Below are positions 6,110-13,926 of a stretch of 14,455 nt of DNA, piece after piece (position 1 is the first letter of the stretch; the number at the start of each line of letters is the position of its first letter). The stretch is from assembly GCA_003229065.1 (NCBI GenBank), contig QIHJ01000238.1:1-14455 (forward strand), written 5' to 3'. A model generated the notes under the pieces. It saw only the letters and a list, made by a program, of their open reading frames with translations. It did no database searches and was not told the DNA's origin. The position numbers and the translations under genes are program-made. Source of the stretch: Candidatus Dadabacteria bacterium (GTDB lineage: Bacteria; Desulfobacterota_D; UBA1144; Nemesobacterales; UBA2774).

Positions 6110-6747
6110 AGATAAGCGAGATATTTTATTCCATACAGGGCGAAGGGATAGACATTGGAATGCCCACCGTTTTTGTAAGGCTCTTTGCCTGTGATTTGCG
6201 CTGTTCCTGGTGCGATACGATGTACGCAGTCGAGGGGAGGGACTTTAAGGAGGTTTCGGTGGCCGGTATTATAGAGCAAGTGGAGAAGTGGGATTGCACG
6301 CGTGTATGTATTACCGGCGGCGAGCCCCTTATACAGATGGATGAAGTTTCGGCGCTTGCAGCAGAGTTAATTGAGATGAATTATAACATCCTCCTTGAAA
6401 CGAGCGGGCACAAGATGCCGCCGGCTGTGTTCTGGACCGAAAAGTGCGTCATAAGCATGGATTGTAAATGTCCGGGCTCGGGCATGCATGAGCGGATGGA
6501 CTTTACACTCTATTCAAAGCTCCGCTCCGGCGATCAGCTTAAATTCGTAATACAGGACGAGGTCGACTTCGAGTACGCCGTAAATATATTAGATCGGCAT
6601 GGGATTAAAGCCCACATTATATTTCAGCCCGCCGGCGGCCTGGGGGTAGGGTGGATTACTGAAAAGGTCATGAGTGACAATCTCTCAGGCGTAAGGGTGC
6701 TGCCCCAGCTGCATAAAATTATATGGGGTGACAAAAGAGGTGTATAG
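6106..6747 (+). CDS. queE: 7-carboxy-7-deazaguanine synthase QueE
   Basis: QueE is a radical-SAM enzyme that contracts the ring of 6-carboxy-tetrahydropterin to 7-carboxy-7-deazaguanine, the substrate of QueC. The 213-residue protein begins MKISEIFYSIQGEG, the typical QueE start. Its 4Fe-4S ligands are C29, C33 and C36 in ACDLRCSWC, the canonical CX3CX2C spacing. GGEP (71-74) is the SAM-contacting motif, LLETSG (95-100) and SMDCKCPGSG follow, and PQLHKIIWG near the C-terminus is also family-typical. It overlaps queC by 4 nt and has only a weak GAG-containing ribosome-binding site, which suits translational coupling. Confidence 0.96.
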   Translation: MKISEIFYSIQGEGIDIGMPTVFVRLFACDLRCSWCDTMYAVEGRDFKEVSVAGIIEQVEKWDCTRVCITGGEPLIQMDEVSALAAELIEMNYNILLETSGHKMPPAVFWTEKCVISMDCKCPGSGMHERMDFTLYSKLRSGDQLKFVIQDEVDFEYAVNILDRHGIKAHIIFQPAGGLGVGWITEKVMSDNLSGVRVLPQLHKIIWGDKRGV

Positions 6748-6748
6748 A

Positions 6749-6762
6749 CTATAATATTATAG
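6749..6762. promoter_or_regulatory. 14-bp perfect palindrome just after queE
   Basis: CTATAATATTATAG reads the same on both strands and begins two bases after the queE stop. It contains a TATAAT on each strand. It could be an operator for the downstream methyltransferase gene, a weak bidirectional -10 box, or a chance result of the AT-rich context. It is too AT-rich and lacks the T run of a normal terminator. Confidence 0.3.
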
Positions 6763-6795
6763 CGGGGGTATATTTATTTTTAATCTTTCACGTGT

Positions 6796-6801
6796 TATAA
6801 T
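6796..6801 (+). promoter_or_regulatory. Possible -10 box for the methyltransferase gene
   Basis: A perfect TATAAT occurs 102 bp before the methyltransferase ATG. The corresponding -35 region (TTTATT at 6773-6778) matches poorly, so this is only a candidate. The 156-bp gap between queE and the methyltransferase otherwise shows the palindrome at 6749-6762 and no other clear structure. Confidence 0.3.
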
Positions 6802-6903
6802 CGATAAGCCGGGGGTTGAATCAGAGTTTCTAGACAAAATAGTACTTAGATAGAAAAGGTATATTTCAGCAGGGGACGCGAGGTAAGAACGGAGGTTTTA
6901 TAC

Positions 6904-7797
6904 ATGGAAAAAGTGAATAAGAATGTGGATATATCGAAAATGGATCAAGAGCAATACAATTATGAGCCGTTTGCCGATACAGAAGAATATAGGAAGGTAA
7001 ACACAGACTGTATACACAGCTGGGTTGAGATAATGAGGAGAAAGGGCGTGAGCGGCATAGAAGCGCTCCTCGATGTCGCAACAGGCGCGGGCACCATGGT
7101 TCAGATTGTCTTTGACAACCTGCCGGATAGCTGGAAAACGGCTGCCGTTATGTGCCTTGACCAGTCCTCGGAGGCCCTTAAACTGGCCCACTCGAGATTA
7201 GAAAAAACAGTAGACAGGCTTAAAATGGTTCATTCATCCATCGAAGATATGACGATTCCCGACCAGAGCGTAGACATCGCGGTCTGGGGAAACGGCATAC
7301 ACTATCTATCAAAGGACGACCAGCTGGACAGCATTAAGCGCATCAAGAAAGCGTTAAAGCCCGGCGGACTGTTATTCTTCAACACAGCGTTTTATGAAGA
7401 AGCAAGGCCTGCCGATACCCTGCCGTTCTACAGAACCCAGGTCAAAAACGCTGTTCATTACCTAAGAGAGCGCGGTGTTAAGCGCCAGAAGAGCGATGTT
7501 AAAACAGAGGCTGCAAAGTTCCTACCCAAGTCGTACTATGAAGACCTGGTAGAGCAGGCCGGTTTTAAGCTCGTAGAGGCTTCTGAATTCACTTTAGAAA
7601 TGCACAGAGAAGCCTGGGAGTATATAAGCGCTTTTCAGCAGTATGCTGCGGGAGCGCTGAGAGGTTACCCGATTAGTGAAGCGATCGAGGCTATGAGGGG
7701 GTCTGTAGAGCCGGCTCTTGAGCAGCACGGCCGCCCTGACCGTGACGGTGAGCTCTTCATTCCGCGTAAGTGGCTCGCAATCAGCGCCGAAGCCTGA
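6904..7797 (+). CDS. Class I SAM-dependent methyltransferase, substrate unknown
   Basis: This 297-residue soluble protein has the Rossmann-like methyltransferase core. Motif I is LLDVATGAGT (55-64), which binds SAM. An acidic residue sits after strand 2 (CLDQSSEAL, D86), SSIEDMTIPDQSVDIAVWGN (111-130) covers the next two strands, and ALKPGGLLFFNTAF (150-163) is the typical post-core strand. This resembles the Methyltransf_11/25 group that methylates small molecules or lipids. The C-terminal 130 residues are less conserved and presumably form the substrate cap. GGAGG (6891-6895) lies 8 bp upstream of the ATG. The gene stands alone, with queE before it on the same strand and the inositol-phosphate synthase facing it. 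The substrate cannot be told from the sequence. Confidence 0.85.
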   Translation: MEKVNKNVDISKMDQEQYNYEPFADTEEYRKVNTDCIHSWVEIMRRKGVSGIEALLDVATGAGTMVQIVFDNLPDSWKTAAVMCLDQSSEALKLAHSRLEKTVDRLKMVHSSIEDMTIPDQSVDIAVWGNGIHYLSKDDQLDSIKRIKKALKPGGLLFFNTAFYEEARPADTLPFYRTQVKNAVHYLRERGVKRQKSDVKTEAAKFLPKSYYEDLVEQAGFKLVEASEFTLEMHREAWEYISAFQQYAAGALRGYPISEAIEAMRGSVEPALEQHGRPDRDGELFIPRKWLAISAEA

Positions 7798-7895
7798 CCC
7801 GGGCGGGCTGCACACTCAAGAGGCTAAATCCCGAGGACTCTTTAATCCTAAATAATTTCCGGTTAATTTAAAAAAGTTGGGCGGGTCTTACTGTT

Positions 7896-9248
7896 TTACA
7901 TCAGGTTGTAGTAGTCCAGTCCCAGGTGAGTTATAAGCTCTTCGCCCTTTATATAACGGAGAGTGTTTTTAAGCTTCATGAGCTGAATGAATACGTCGTG
8001 CTCCGGGTATAGTCCCTCAGCGTACATAGGGCTCTTGAAGTAAAAGGACAGCCACTCCTGTATCCCGTCAAACCCGGTCCTCTGCGCCAAATCTAAAAAC
8101 AGCACCAAGTCCAGCACAATAGGCGCCGCAAGTATGCTGTCACGGCAAAGGAAATTAACCTTTATCTGCATCGGATATCCGAGCCAGCCGAATATGTCTA
8201 TATTGTCCCATGCTTCCTTAGCGTCCCCCCTGGGAGGATAATAGTTAATTCTTACCTTGTGGTATACGTCCGAGTAAAGATCGGGGTAGAGATCGGGCTG
8301 GAACAGATGTTCTAGCACGCTGAGCTTGCTCTCTTCCTTAGTTTTAAAAGAATAGGGATCGTCCAGGACTTCTCCGTCCCTGTTCCCGAGTATATTTGTC
8401 GAGAACCAGCCGCTAAGCCCTATCATCCTGCTCTTGAGCCCCGGGCCTAGTATGGTTTTCATCAGTGTCTGACCGGTCTTAAAATCCTTTCCTGCAAGCG
8501 GAACGTTGTTCTTCTTCGCGAGTTTGATCAGGGCGGGCACGTCAGCCGACAGATTAGGCGCTCCGTTTGCGTAGGCTGCGCCGCATTTAATAGCCGCATA
8601 GGCGTAAATCATGCTGGGTGCGATGCTGGGATGATTATTCTTAAGCCCGTCTTCAAACGATTTAATAGATGAGTGTACGGCGGCGGCCTGTATATATACC
8701 TCGGTACTCCCGCACCATACCATTACAAGGCGGTCGACTCCGCTTTGTTTTTTGAAGTTTTTAATGTCGCCAATTAACTGGCGTGCAAGGTCCATCTTGG
8801 TCTTGCCGCTTTTCAAGTGTTTACCGTTAAGGTTCTTTACGTACTTCCTGCTGAAAACGGCTGGCATCGGACTGGTTTGCTTAAGCGTATCCTTGAGCTC
8901 TTCCACAAGCTCCTTTTCAAGCACGCCCGCTTTTAAACACGCCTCATAACAGTCGTCTTTATATATATCCCATCCCGCAAACACCAGGTCGTCCAGCTCG
9001 CAAAGCGGTATGAATTCCTTAATAAGTGGGGACTTCTTGTCGGTCCTCTTCCCGAGTCTGATCCTGCCCATCTGGGTAAGTGATCCTACCGGTTTACCCA
9101 AGCCTTTCTTGATCGCCTCGACACCTGCGATAAAAGTAGTGCTTACGGCCCCGCTCATACCGGGAAGAAGTACGCCTAGCTTACCTTTAGGAGGCGCAAT
9201 TCTTTTTTTCTTAGTACTTATGGACTTCTTCTTTTTAGTTGTAGACAA
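7896..9248 (-). CDS. ino1: Inositol-3-phosphate synthase (myo-inositol-1-phosphate synthase)
   Basis: The enzyme uses NAD to cyclise glucose-6-phosphate to inositol-3-phosphate, the first step to inositol lipids and solutes. The 450-residue protein has a glycine-rich NAD-binding loop (GVLLPGMSGAVSTT, 25-38), CGSTE (179-183), GAPNLSAD (229-236), the conserved GKDFKTGQT (253-261) and STNILGNRDGEVLDDP (283-298). KSR and YYPPRGD segments also fit the family. The start is a TTG (9248-9246). GAGGTAA, overlapping the end of rpsI, lies 11 bp upstream, and no ATG occurs before the NAD loop, so TTG is the best choice. The first 23 residues are very lysine-rich (KKKK and KKKR runs), an extension not needed for the fold. 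It sits 8 nt after rpsI and should be part of the same mRNA. Confidence 0.9.
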   Translation of the reverse strand: MSTTKKKKSISTKKKRIAPPKGKLGVLLPGMSGAVSTTFIAGVEAIKKGLGKPVGSLTQMGRIRLGKRTDKKSPLIKEFIPLCELDDLVFAGWDIYKDDCYEACLKAGVLEKELVEELKDTLKQTSPMPAVFSRKYVKNLNGKHLKSGKTKMDLARQLIGDIKNFKKQSGVDRLVMVWCGSTEVYIQAAAVHSSIKSFEDGLKNNHPSIAPSMIYAYAAIKCGAAYANGAPNLSADVPALIKLAKKNNVPLAGKDFKTGQTLMKTILGPGLKSRMIGLSGWFSTNILGNRDGEVLDDPYSFKTKEESKLSVLEHLFQPDLYPDLYSDVYHKVRINYYPPRGDAKEAWDNIDIFGWLGYPMQIKVNFLCRDSILAAPIVLDLVLFLDLAQRTGFDGIQEWLSFYFKSPMYAEGLYPEHDVFIQLMKLKNTLRYIKGEELITHLGLDYYNLM

Positions 9249-9256
9249 GTCGGTGA

Positions 9257-9649
9257 TTACCTCTTTGAGAACTGCTGTCCGCGTCTCGCTTTTCTGAGTC
9301 CGTATTTCTTTCTTTCAACCATCCTCGGATCTCTTCTGAGCTGACCTGCAGATTTAAGAGGTTGTTTGTAAGACTCATCCGCTTTAAGGAGCGCTCTTGC
9401 AATGCCGTGTCTGACGGCTCCGGCCTGCCCTGTAAGCCCTCCTCCTTTGACATCGACAAGGACGTTGAACTTCCCTTTCGTCTGTGTTGTATCAAGCGGC
9501 TCGAGCGCGTGTATTAACCAGGCGTCGCGCGGAAAGTATTCTTCAGGAGTGCGTTTGTTAATTGTTATCTTGCCGTCTCCTTCCCGGAGCCATACACGGG
9601 CAATAGACGTTTTCCTTCTTCCTGTTCCGTAGTGATTAACTTCAGCCAT
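9257..9649 (-). CDS. rpsI: 30S ribosomal protein S9
   Basis: This 130-residue protein is the normal length for bacterial S9. It has the conserved [15 protein letters not shown] start, [19 protein letters not shown] (90-108) and the [19 protein letters not shown]-terminal tail that reaches the P-site tRNA in the ribosome. The ATG is at 9649-9647. The GGAGGT that probably serves as its ribosome-binding site lies inside the end of rplM, 12 bp upstream. It follows rplM after 8 nt, the standard bacterial rplM-rpsI pair. Confidence 0.98.
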   Translation of the reverse strand: MAEVNHYGTGRRKTSIARVWLREGDGKITINKRTPEEYFPRDAWLIHALEPLDTTQTKGKFNVLVDVKGGGLTGQAGAVRHGIARALLKADESYKQPLKSAGQLRRDPRMVERKKYGLRKARRGQQFSKR

Positions 9650-9657
9650 AGTAATTA

Positions 9658-10086
9658 TTATACCTCCAGTGTTTCAGGCTGCTGGGGAGCATGCGGGTGC
9701 TCGCCTCCGGCGTATACTTTTAAACGACTAAGTAGTTTGTCCTGCCATTTGTTCTTGGGAAGCATTCCCCAAACAGCTTTCTTTAGTATTTCCTCGGGTT
9801 GTTTCTGAAGCAGTTTCTCCGCTGTAATCTCTTTAATGCCCCCGGGATGATTGCTGTGCCTATAATAAGTCTTCTGGCTCCACTTATCTCCCGTAAATAC
9901 GACTTTCTCGGCATTGACTACTATAACGAAGTCCCCTATGTCCGCGTGCGGTGTAAACTCGGGCTTTCCCTTTCCCCTCAAAATCGTTGCGATTCTCGTT
10001 GCAATCCGCCCCACGGTTTTACCGTTTGCGTCGATCAGGTACCATTTCTTTTCAAAATCCTGGCTTCTAGCCATATAACTCTTCAT
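9658..10086 (-). CDS. rplM: 50S ribosomal protein L13
   Basis: This 142-residue protein matches L13. It has [16 protein letters not shown] near the N-terminus, [20 protein letters not shown] (about 38-57), the [12 protein letters not shown] segment and [10 protein letters not shown] (about 104-113). L13 is an early-assembling large-subunit protein. The ATG at 10086-10084 has AGAGG 7 bp upstream. It leads the rplM-rpsI-inositol-phosphate synthase operon, transcribed from the promoter at 10120-10147. Confidence 0.98.
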   Translation of the reverse strand: MKSYMARSQDFEKKWYLIDANGKTVGRIATRIATILRGKGKPEFTPHADIGDFVIVVNAEKVVFTGDKWSQKTYYRHSNHPGGIKEITAEKLLQKQPEEILKKAVWGMLPKNKWQDKLLSRLKVYAGGEHPHAPQQPETLEV

Positions 10087-10119
10087 TTTCTGCCTCTTAT
10101 TCTTAGAAGTAAACCATTC

Positions 10120-10147
10120 AATTTACCGTCTTAGCAGGGATTGTCAA
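10120..10147 (-). promoter_or_regulatory. Promoter of the rplM operon
   Basis: On the minus strand, TTGACA (10147-10142) is a perfect -35 box, followed after 16 bp by TAAATT (10125-10120), which matches the -10 consensus at 4/6. It would start transcription near 10113 and give a short 27-nt leader, leaving no room for a long autoregulatory leader. A small dyad (AATAAC/GTTATT, 10159-10175) lies just upstream of the -35 box. Confidence 0.6.
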
Positions 10148-10195
10148 GGTTTTTTAATAATAACGACCAGTTATTTTCTCATATGACCCGTTAAA

Positions 10196-10224
10196 TTGGT
10201 CTCTGGTCCGAATAATGATATAAT
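10196..10224 (+). promoter_or_regulatory. Candidate promoter of the glc operon
   Basis: TTGGTC (10196-10201) and a perfect TATAAT (10219-10224) are 17 bp apart. The -35 box matches only 3/6, which is common in promoters that need an activator. Transcription would start near 10231, with about 40 nt of leader. The promoter diverges from that of rplM. AGGA (10260-10263) is the ribosome-binding site for the ATG at 10273. Confidence 0.45.
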
Positions 10225-10272
10225 GATGCCGTATTTATATAGACAAACCCTCAGTATCCAGGACACGTTGCG

Positions 10273-11739
10273 ATGTCGCCAGATTGGAAGATCGGTTTTA
10301 AAGACAAGCTGCTCGCCATACTCGGAGCTCGGGGAGTAATATCTTCAGACGATGAATTGATAGCGTTTGAGTGCGATGCCCTTCCAGGCTATAGAATAAA
10401 ACCTGTTTTCGTAGTGCTTCCCGAAACTACTCAACAGGTATCCCGGGTTGTCAGAGAATGTTTTGAGCATAACATTCCCTATGTGCCGAGAGGTGCGGGT
10501 ACGGGACTTTCGGGAGGAGCGCTCCCTACGGCGGAGGGTATTGTAATCTCGCTCTCACGCATGAACAAGATTCTGGAAGTTGATATCGCAAACGAGCGCG
10601 TAGTTGTCGAGCCCGGCGTCGTTAACCTTTCTGTCACACAGGCTGTAAGCCCTTTTGGCTATTATTATGCTCCTGATCCTTCAAGCCAGATAGTATGCAC
10701 TATAGGCGGGAACGTAGCCGAGAACTCGGGAGGCGTACACTGCCTTAAGTACGGCGTTACATCAAACCACGTGCTCGGGCTCGAAGTAGTGGTTCCTGAT
10801 GGTGATATAGTGGAGCTCGGGGGCAAGACCCCGGACCATCCGGGGTATGACCTGGTCGGGCTTGTGGTGGGCTCTGAAGGGCTTCTGGGGATTGTGACGA
10901 AAGTTGTGCTGAGAATAGTACGCAAGCCCGAGTCGGTGGAGACTCTATTCGCTACGTTTGACAAGATCGAAGATGCGGGCGCCTCCGTCTCGGGGATTAC
11001 GGCAAGAGGCGTAATTCCTGCCGGTATGGAAATAATGGACAACCTATGCATACGCTCGGTAGAGGAGGCGATCGGCTGCGGTTATCCAGTGGACGCGGGT
11101 GCAATATTACTCGTAGAGCTGGACGGCCCGGAGGCCGAAGTCACGGCACAGCTACCCATTGTACAGAACGTGCTTAGAGATAACAATGCTAACGAGATAA
11201 AAATAGCTAAAGACGAGCAGGAAAGAGAGCTGTTTTGGAAAGGCAGAAAGAGCGCCTTTCCCGCTATGGGGCGCATTAGCTCAGATTATTACGTTCAGGA
11301 CGGCGTAATTCCCAGAAGCAAGCTCGCAGAGGTGCTGGGCAAGGTGGGCGAGCTGAGTACGAAGTACGGGCTCAGGGTGGCCAATGTATTCCATGCAGGA
11401 GACGGCAACCTGCACCCGCTCGTTCTATACGACGGGACTTGCGAGGGTGAGCACCAAAAAGCGCTTGAGCTTGCGGGGGACATACTCTCTGTCTGCGTCG
11501 AATCAGGCGGGAGCATCACGGGCGAGCACGGCGTGGGGCACGATAAGAAGAGGTTCTTGTCCCTCATGTTCGATGAGAGCGATCTCGACACGATGAACCT
11601 TCTGAGGTGCTCGTTTGATTCCAAAGGTCTATGCAATCCGGGCAAGGTTTTCCCGACCCCCAGGACATGCGTTGAGCCCGGGATGAAATCGTTCAAAGAG
11701 CATCCGGTACAAAAAGCCGGGCAGGGTGAGATGTATTGA
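10273..11739 (+). CDS. glcD: Glycolate oxidase FAD-linked subunit GlcD
   Basis: GlcD is the catalytic flavoprotein subunit of the membrane-associated glycolate oxidase, which oxidises glycolate (and D-lactate) to glyoxylate. The 488-residue protein has the FAD-binding fold with PRGAGTGLSGGALP (72-85), the PDPSSQIVCTIGGNVAENSG segment (134-153), and DLVGLVVGSEGLLGIVTK (193-210). The C-terminal half carries FHAGDGNLHP (373-382) and GEHGVGHDKK (417-426), the active-site histidine motifs of this family. The last 20 or so residues form a short extra tail. It leads the glcD-glcE-DUF3891-glcF set and has its own promoter candidate. Confidence 0.95.
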   Translation: MSPDWKIGFKDKLLAILGARGVISSDDELIAFECDALPGYRIKPVFVVLPETTQQVSRVVRECFEHNIPYVPRGAGTGLSGGALPTAEGIVISLSRMNKILEVDIANERVVVEPGVVNLSVTQAVSPFGYYYAPDPSSQIVCTIGGNVAENSGGVHCLKYGVTSNHVLGLEVVVPDGDIVELGGKTPDHPGYDLVGLVVGSEGLLGIVTKVVLRIVRKPESVETLFATFDKIEDAGASVSGITARGVIPAGMEIMDNLCIRSVEEAIGCGYPVDAGAILLVELDGPEAEVTAQLPIVQNVLRDNNANEIKIAKDEQERELFWKGRKSAFPAMGRISSDYYVQDGVIPRSKLAEVLGKVGELSTKYGLRVANVFHAGDGNLHPLVLYDGTCEGEHQKALELAGDILSVCVESGGSITGEHGVGHDKKRFLSLMFDESDLDTMNLLRCSFDSKGLCNPGKVFPTPRTCVEPGMKSFKEHPVQKAGQGEMY

Positions 11740-11812
11740 TTTTCTCACGCGGGGTTAAGCATAGAAATTTATTCCTCTAGTCATAACAAAATCGAGCGAA
11801 AAAAACGAACAA

Positions 11813-13144
11813 ATGGCTGAATCAAAAACTATAAAAGAAATTCTCTCAATTACAGGTAAGTCCAATTCCCTGGTAGATAGATCAGAGCTCGAGAGCTACT
11901 CCGTAGACGGTTTGGTTCCGAAGGCCGTATTGTTCCCGGAAACTGAGCGGCAGATATCGGAGATTATGAAGGTTGCCTCCCGGGAATCGGTTTCGGTAAT
12001 CCCTATGGGCTCGGGCACCAAAAGGAGTCTCGGGAATATCCCTCCGCAATTGGACGTCCTGCTCTCAACACAAAAGCTGAACCGCGTGCTCGAGCACGAA
12101 GCCCGGGACCTGGTGGCTACAGCAGAGTGCGGAATTACGCTTGAAAGTCTTCAGAGGGCACTCAAAAGTAACGGCCAATATTTACCCGTAAACCCTATGC
12201 ACACCGCCCGTGGAGCAACGCTTGGGGGTATCATCGCCTCAAACGCAAGCGGTCCGCTCAGGCTCCGTTACGGGACGCTCAGGGAGCTTCTTATCGGGAT
12301 AAGGGTCGTAAGAGCGGACGGCACAGTGTTTAAAGGCGGCTCCAAGGTGGTTAAAAACGTAGCGGGATACGACCTGCCCAAGCTCTATGTGGGGTCGCTC
12401 GGCACACTCGGAATAATTACCGAGGCCACGCTAAGGCTCTATTCCATCCCCGAGCGCAGCGAGAGCTATCTAGTGAGCTTCACTACCCTTGAAAAATGCT
12501 CAGAAACAGTAATGGAGCTGCTTAAGTCGGACCTCGTAATGAATTCACTCGAGCTGCTAAACCCGGCGCTCGCAAGAGAGGTCGCGGAGCGTACCGGTAT
12601 AGAGCTTAAAAGAAGAAAATACGCTCTCGCCATTAGAGTAATGAACGTTGACAAGGCAGTCAGCGAGCAGATGTCCCTTGTCAAAAAGGTATGTAATAAA
12701 GGCCGCGCTCAAGGGGTCACAGTCAACGGAGCACAGGAGGAAAAACTCTGGGAAGAGATTGTAAATTATCCCTGGAACACGGCTCAAGAGAACATGGTTA
12801 AATTAAAAGCCGGGGTGTTGATAACGGATGTGCCGAGGGTCTTTAGTGAGCTTGAAGAACACGCAATCCACAAAGATGTAACGGTATACGCCTCCTCCAA
12901 GGCCGGAAACGGTATCGTGGATATTACGCTTAAAGGCGAGTCCTCCTCCCTGTCGTCTCTTGTGAAGAGTCTTCGTCAGTATGCGGGGTCTCTGGGCGTA
13001 AGCCTTGTAATCGAAGCCGCCCCGCCCGGTCTGAAATCAGGGGTTGACGTATGGGGCGATATGGGCTCGGGGCTCGCTCTCATGAAGAGGATTAAATCCA
13101 ACTTCGATCCTGCAGGCATATTAAACCCCGGCAGGTATATCTGA
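11813..13144 (+). CDS. glcE: Glycolate oxidase FAD-binding subunit GlcE
   Basis: GlcE is the second FAD-binding subunit of glycolate oxidase and is a shorter relative of GlcD. This 443-residue protein has PMGSGTKR (64-71), GATLGGIIASNASGP (134-148) and GYDLPKLYVGSLGTLGIITE (185-204) in the FAD domain, and a C-terminal FDPAGILNPGRYI ending typical of the family. It is longer than the E. coli GlcE (about 350 residues) because of an extended middle region. There is no strong ribosome-binding site in the 73-bp gap after glcD; a weak GAGCGA is the best seen. Its stop overlaps the next start by 1 nt (TGATG, 13142-13146), which suggests coupled translation. Confidence 0.92.
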   Translation: MAESKTIKEILSITGKSNSLVDRSELESYSVDGLVPKAVLFPETERQISEIMKVASRESVSVIPMGSGTKRSLGNIPPQLDVLLSTQKLNRVLEHEARDLVATAECGITLESLQRALKSNGQYLPVNPMHTARGATLGGIIASNASGPLRLRYGTLRELLIGIRVVRADGTVFKGGSKVVKNVAGYDLPKLYVGSLGTLGIITEATLRLYSIPERSESYLVSFTTLEKCSETVMELLKSDLVMNSLELLNPALAREVAERTGIELKRRKYALAIRVMNVDKAVSEQMSLVKKVCNKGRAQGVTVNGAQEEKLWEEIVNYPWNTAQENMVKLKAGVLITDVPRVFSELEEHAIHKDVTVYASSKAGNGIVDITLKGESSSLSSLVKSLRQYAGSLGVSLVIEAAPPGLKSGVDVWGDMGSGLALMKRIKSNFDPAGILNPGRYI

Positions 13145-13917
13145 TGATTCGCAGAGAAGATAAAGAGGGCTGGGTGCTGATTGCCCAAGACGACCATTCC
13201 AGACTTGCCGGTGAGATAATGGAGTATTGGGGTAACGAGCGCTTCTCCGGGCCCGAGCCGAGAGAGGAGGTGCTCTTTGCTGTAAGGGAGCACGACTCGG
13301 GGTGGAAGGGGTGGGACGCGTTTCCCAAGATCGACCACGAATCCGGCTATCCCGCAAATTTCGCGGAGATGGACACCAGAGACCAGTCGGAGATTTGGGA
13401 GCGCTGCTTCAGAGTTAACGCGGACGATCACCCTTATGCGTCTTCGTTAACCGCGCTTCATTTCGCAAGGTTCAACCAGCTTACTCTGGATAAAGACCCC
13501 GAGGATGTAAGCGCCCGGCGTTTGAAAATTGAGCTAGAACAGTTTATAGCGGACAAATTGGGTATAGAGCTTAACGGCTTCTCTCTTGATGAGATGCCTA
13601 GGGATATAAAAGTCAATCTGAAACTGCTTCAGATTGGCGATATAGTTTCGCTAACCCTATGCCACGGCTGGAGATCGGTTGAAATTGCCGATGCGCCTCT
13701 TGATTATGCGGGTAATAATATAACCCTGAAGATGGAGTCCCCGGACGGGTTAAACTATACAGTGACGCCTTACCCTTTCAGCGAGCCGCAGTTAAACTTC
13801 AGCATAGCTTGCAGGCGGCTCGTCAGTACTTCATTTGCTGACGATACCGAGTATAGAGACGCGCTCGAGGATGCTCAGCAGGAAAGGCTCTATTTTAAAG
13901 TGAGTAAGAAGGACTGA
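13144..13917 (+). CDS. DUF3891-family protein
   Basis: The sequence resembles DUF3891: QDDHSRLAGEIMEYWGN (15-31), REEVLFAVREHDSGWKGWD (40-58), and later DHPYASSLTALHFARF (95-110). These are the conserved blocks I recognise. Their repeated His and Asp residues (H18, H50-D51, H96, H106) would suit metal binding, but no reaction is known to me for the family. The 257-residue length is typical. There are no signal peptide or membrane segments, so it is probably cytoplasmic. The start overlaps the glcE stop, and glcF begins 10 nt later, so it is locked inside the glycolate oxidase operon. This position suggests a link to that enzyme, such as assembly or substrate supply. The link is inference only. 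Confidence 0.75.
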   Translation: MIRREDKEGWVLIAQDDHSRLAGEIMEYWGNERFSGPEPREEVLFAVREHDSGWKGWDAFPKIDHESGYPANFAEMDTRDQSEIWERCFRVNADDHPYASSLTALHFARFNQLTLDKDPEDVSARRLKIELEQFIADKLGIELNGFSLDEMPRDIKVNLKLLQIGDIVSLTLCHGWRSVEIADAPLDYAGNNITLKMESPDGLNYTVTPYPFSEPQLNFSIACRRLVSTSFADDTEYRDALEDAQQERLYFKVSKKD

Positions 13918-13926
13918 AAAGAGATC

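Noticed and set aside
6780..6903. SAM- or SAH-sensing riboswitch before the methyltransferase
   Set aside because: Only one weak dyad (TTTCTA/TAGAAA, 6827-6856) is visible, and none of the conserved cores known to me can be traced.
7798..7895. Bidirectional terminator between the methyltransferase and the inositol-phosphate synthase
   Set aside because: The convergent layout would suit one, but the best dyad (AAGAG/CTCTT, 15-nt loop) is too weak to call.
10665..11696. Long minus-strand frames opposite glcD
   Set aside because: They are Ser/Thr/Pro-rich complements of a well-conserved flavoprotein gene and have no independent support.
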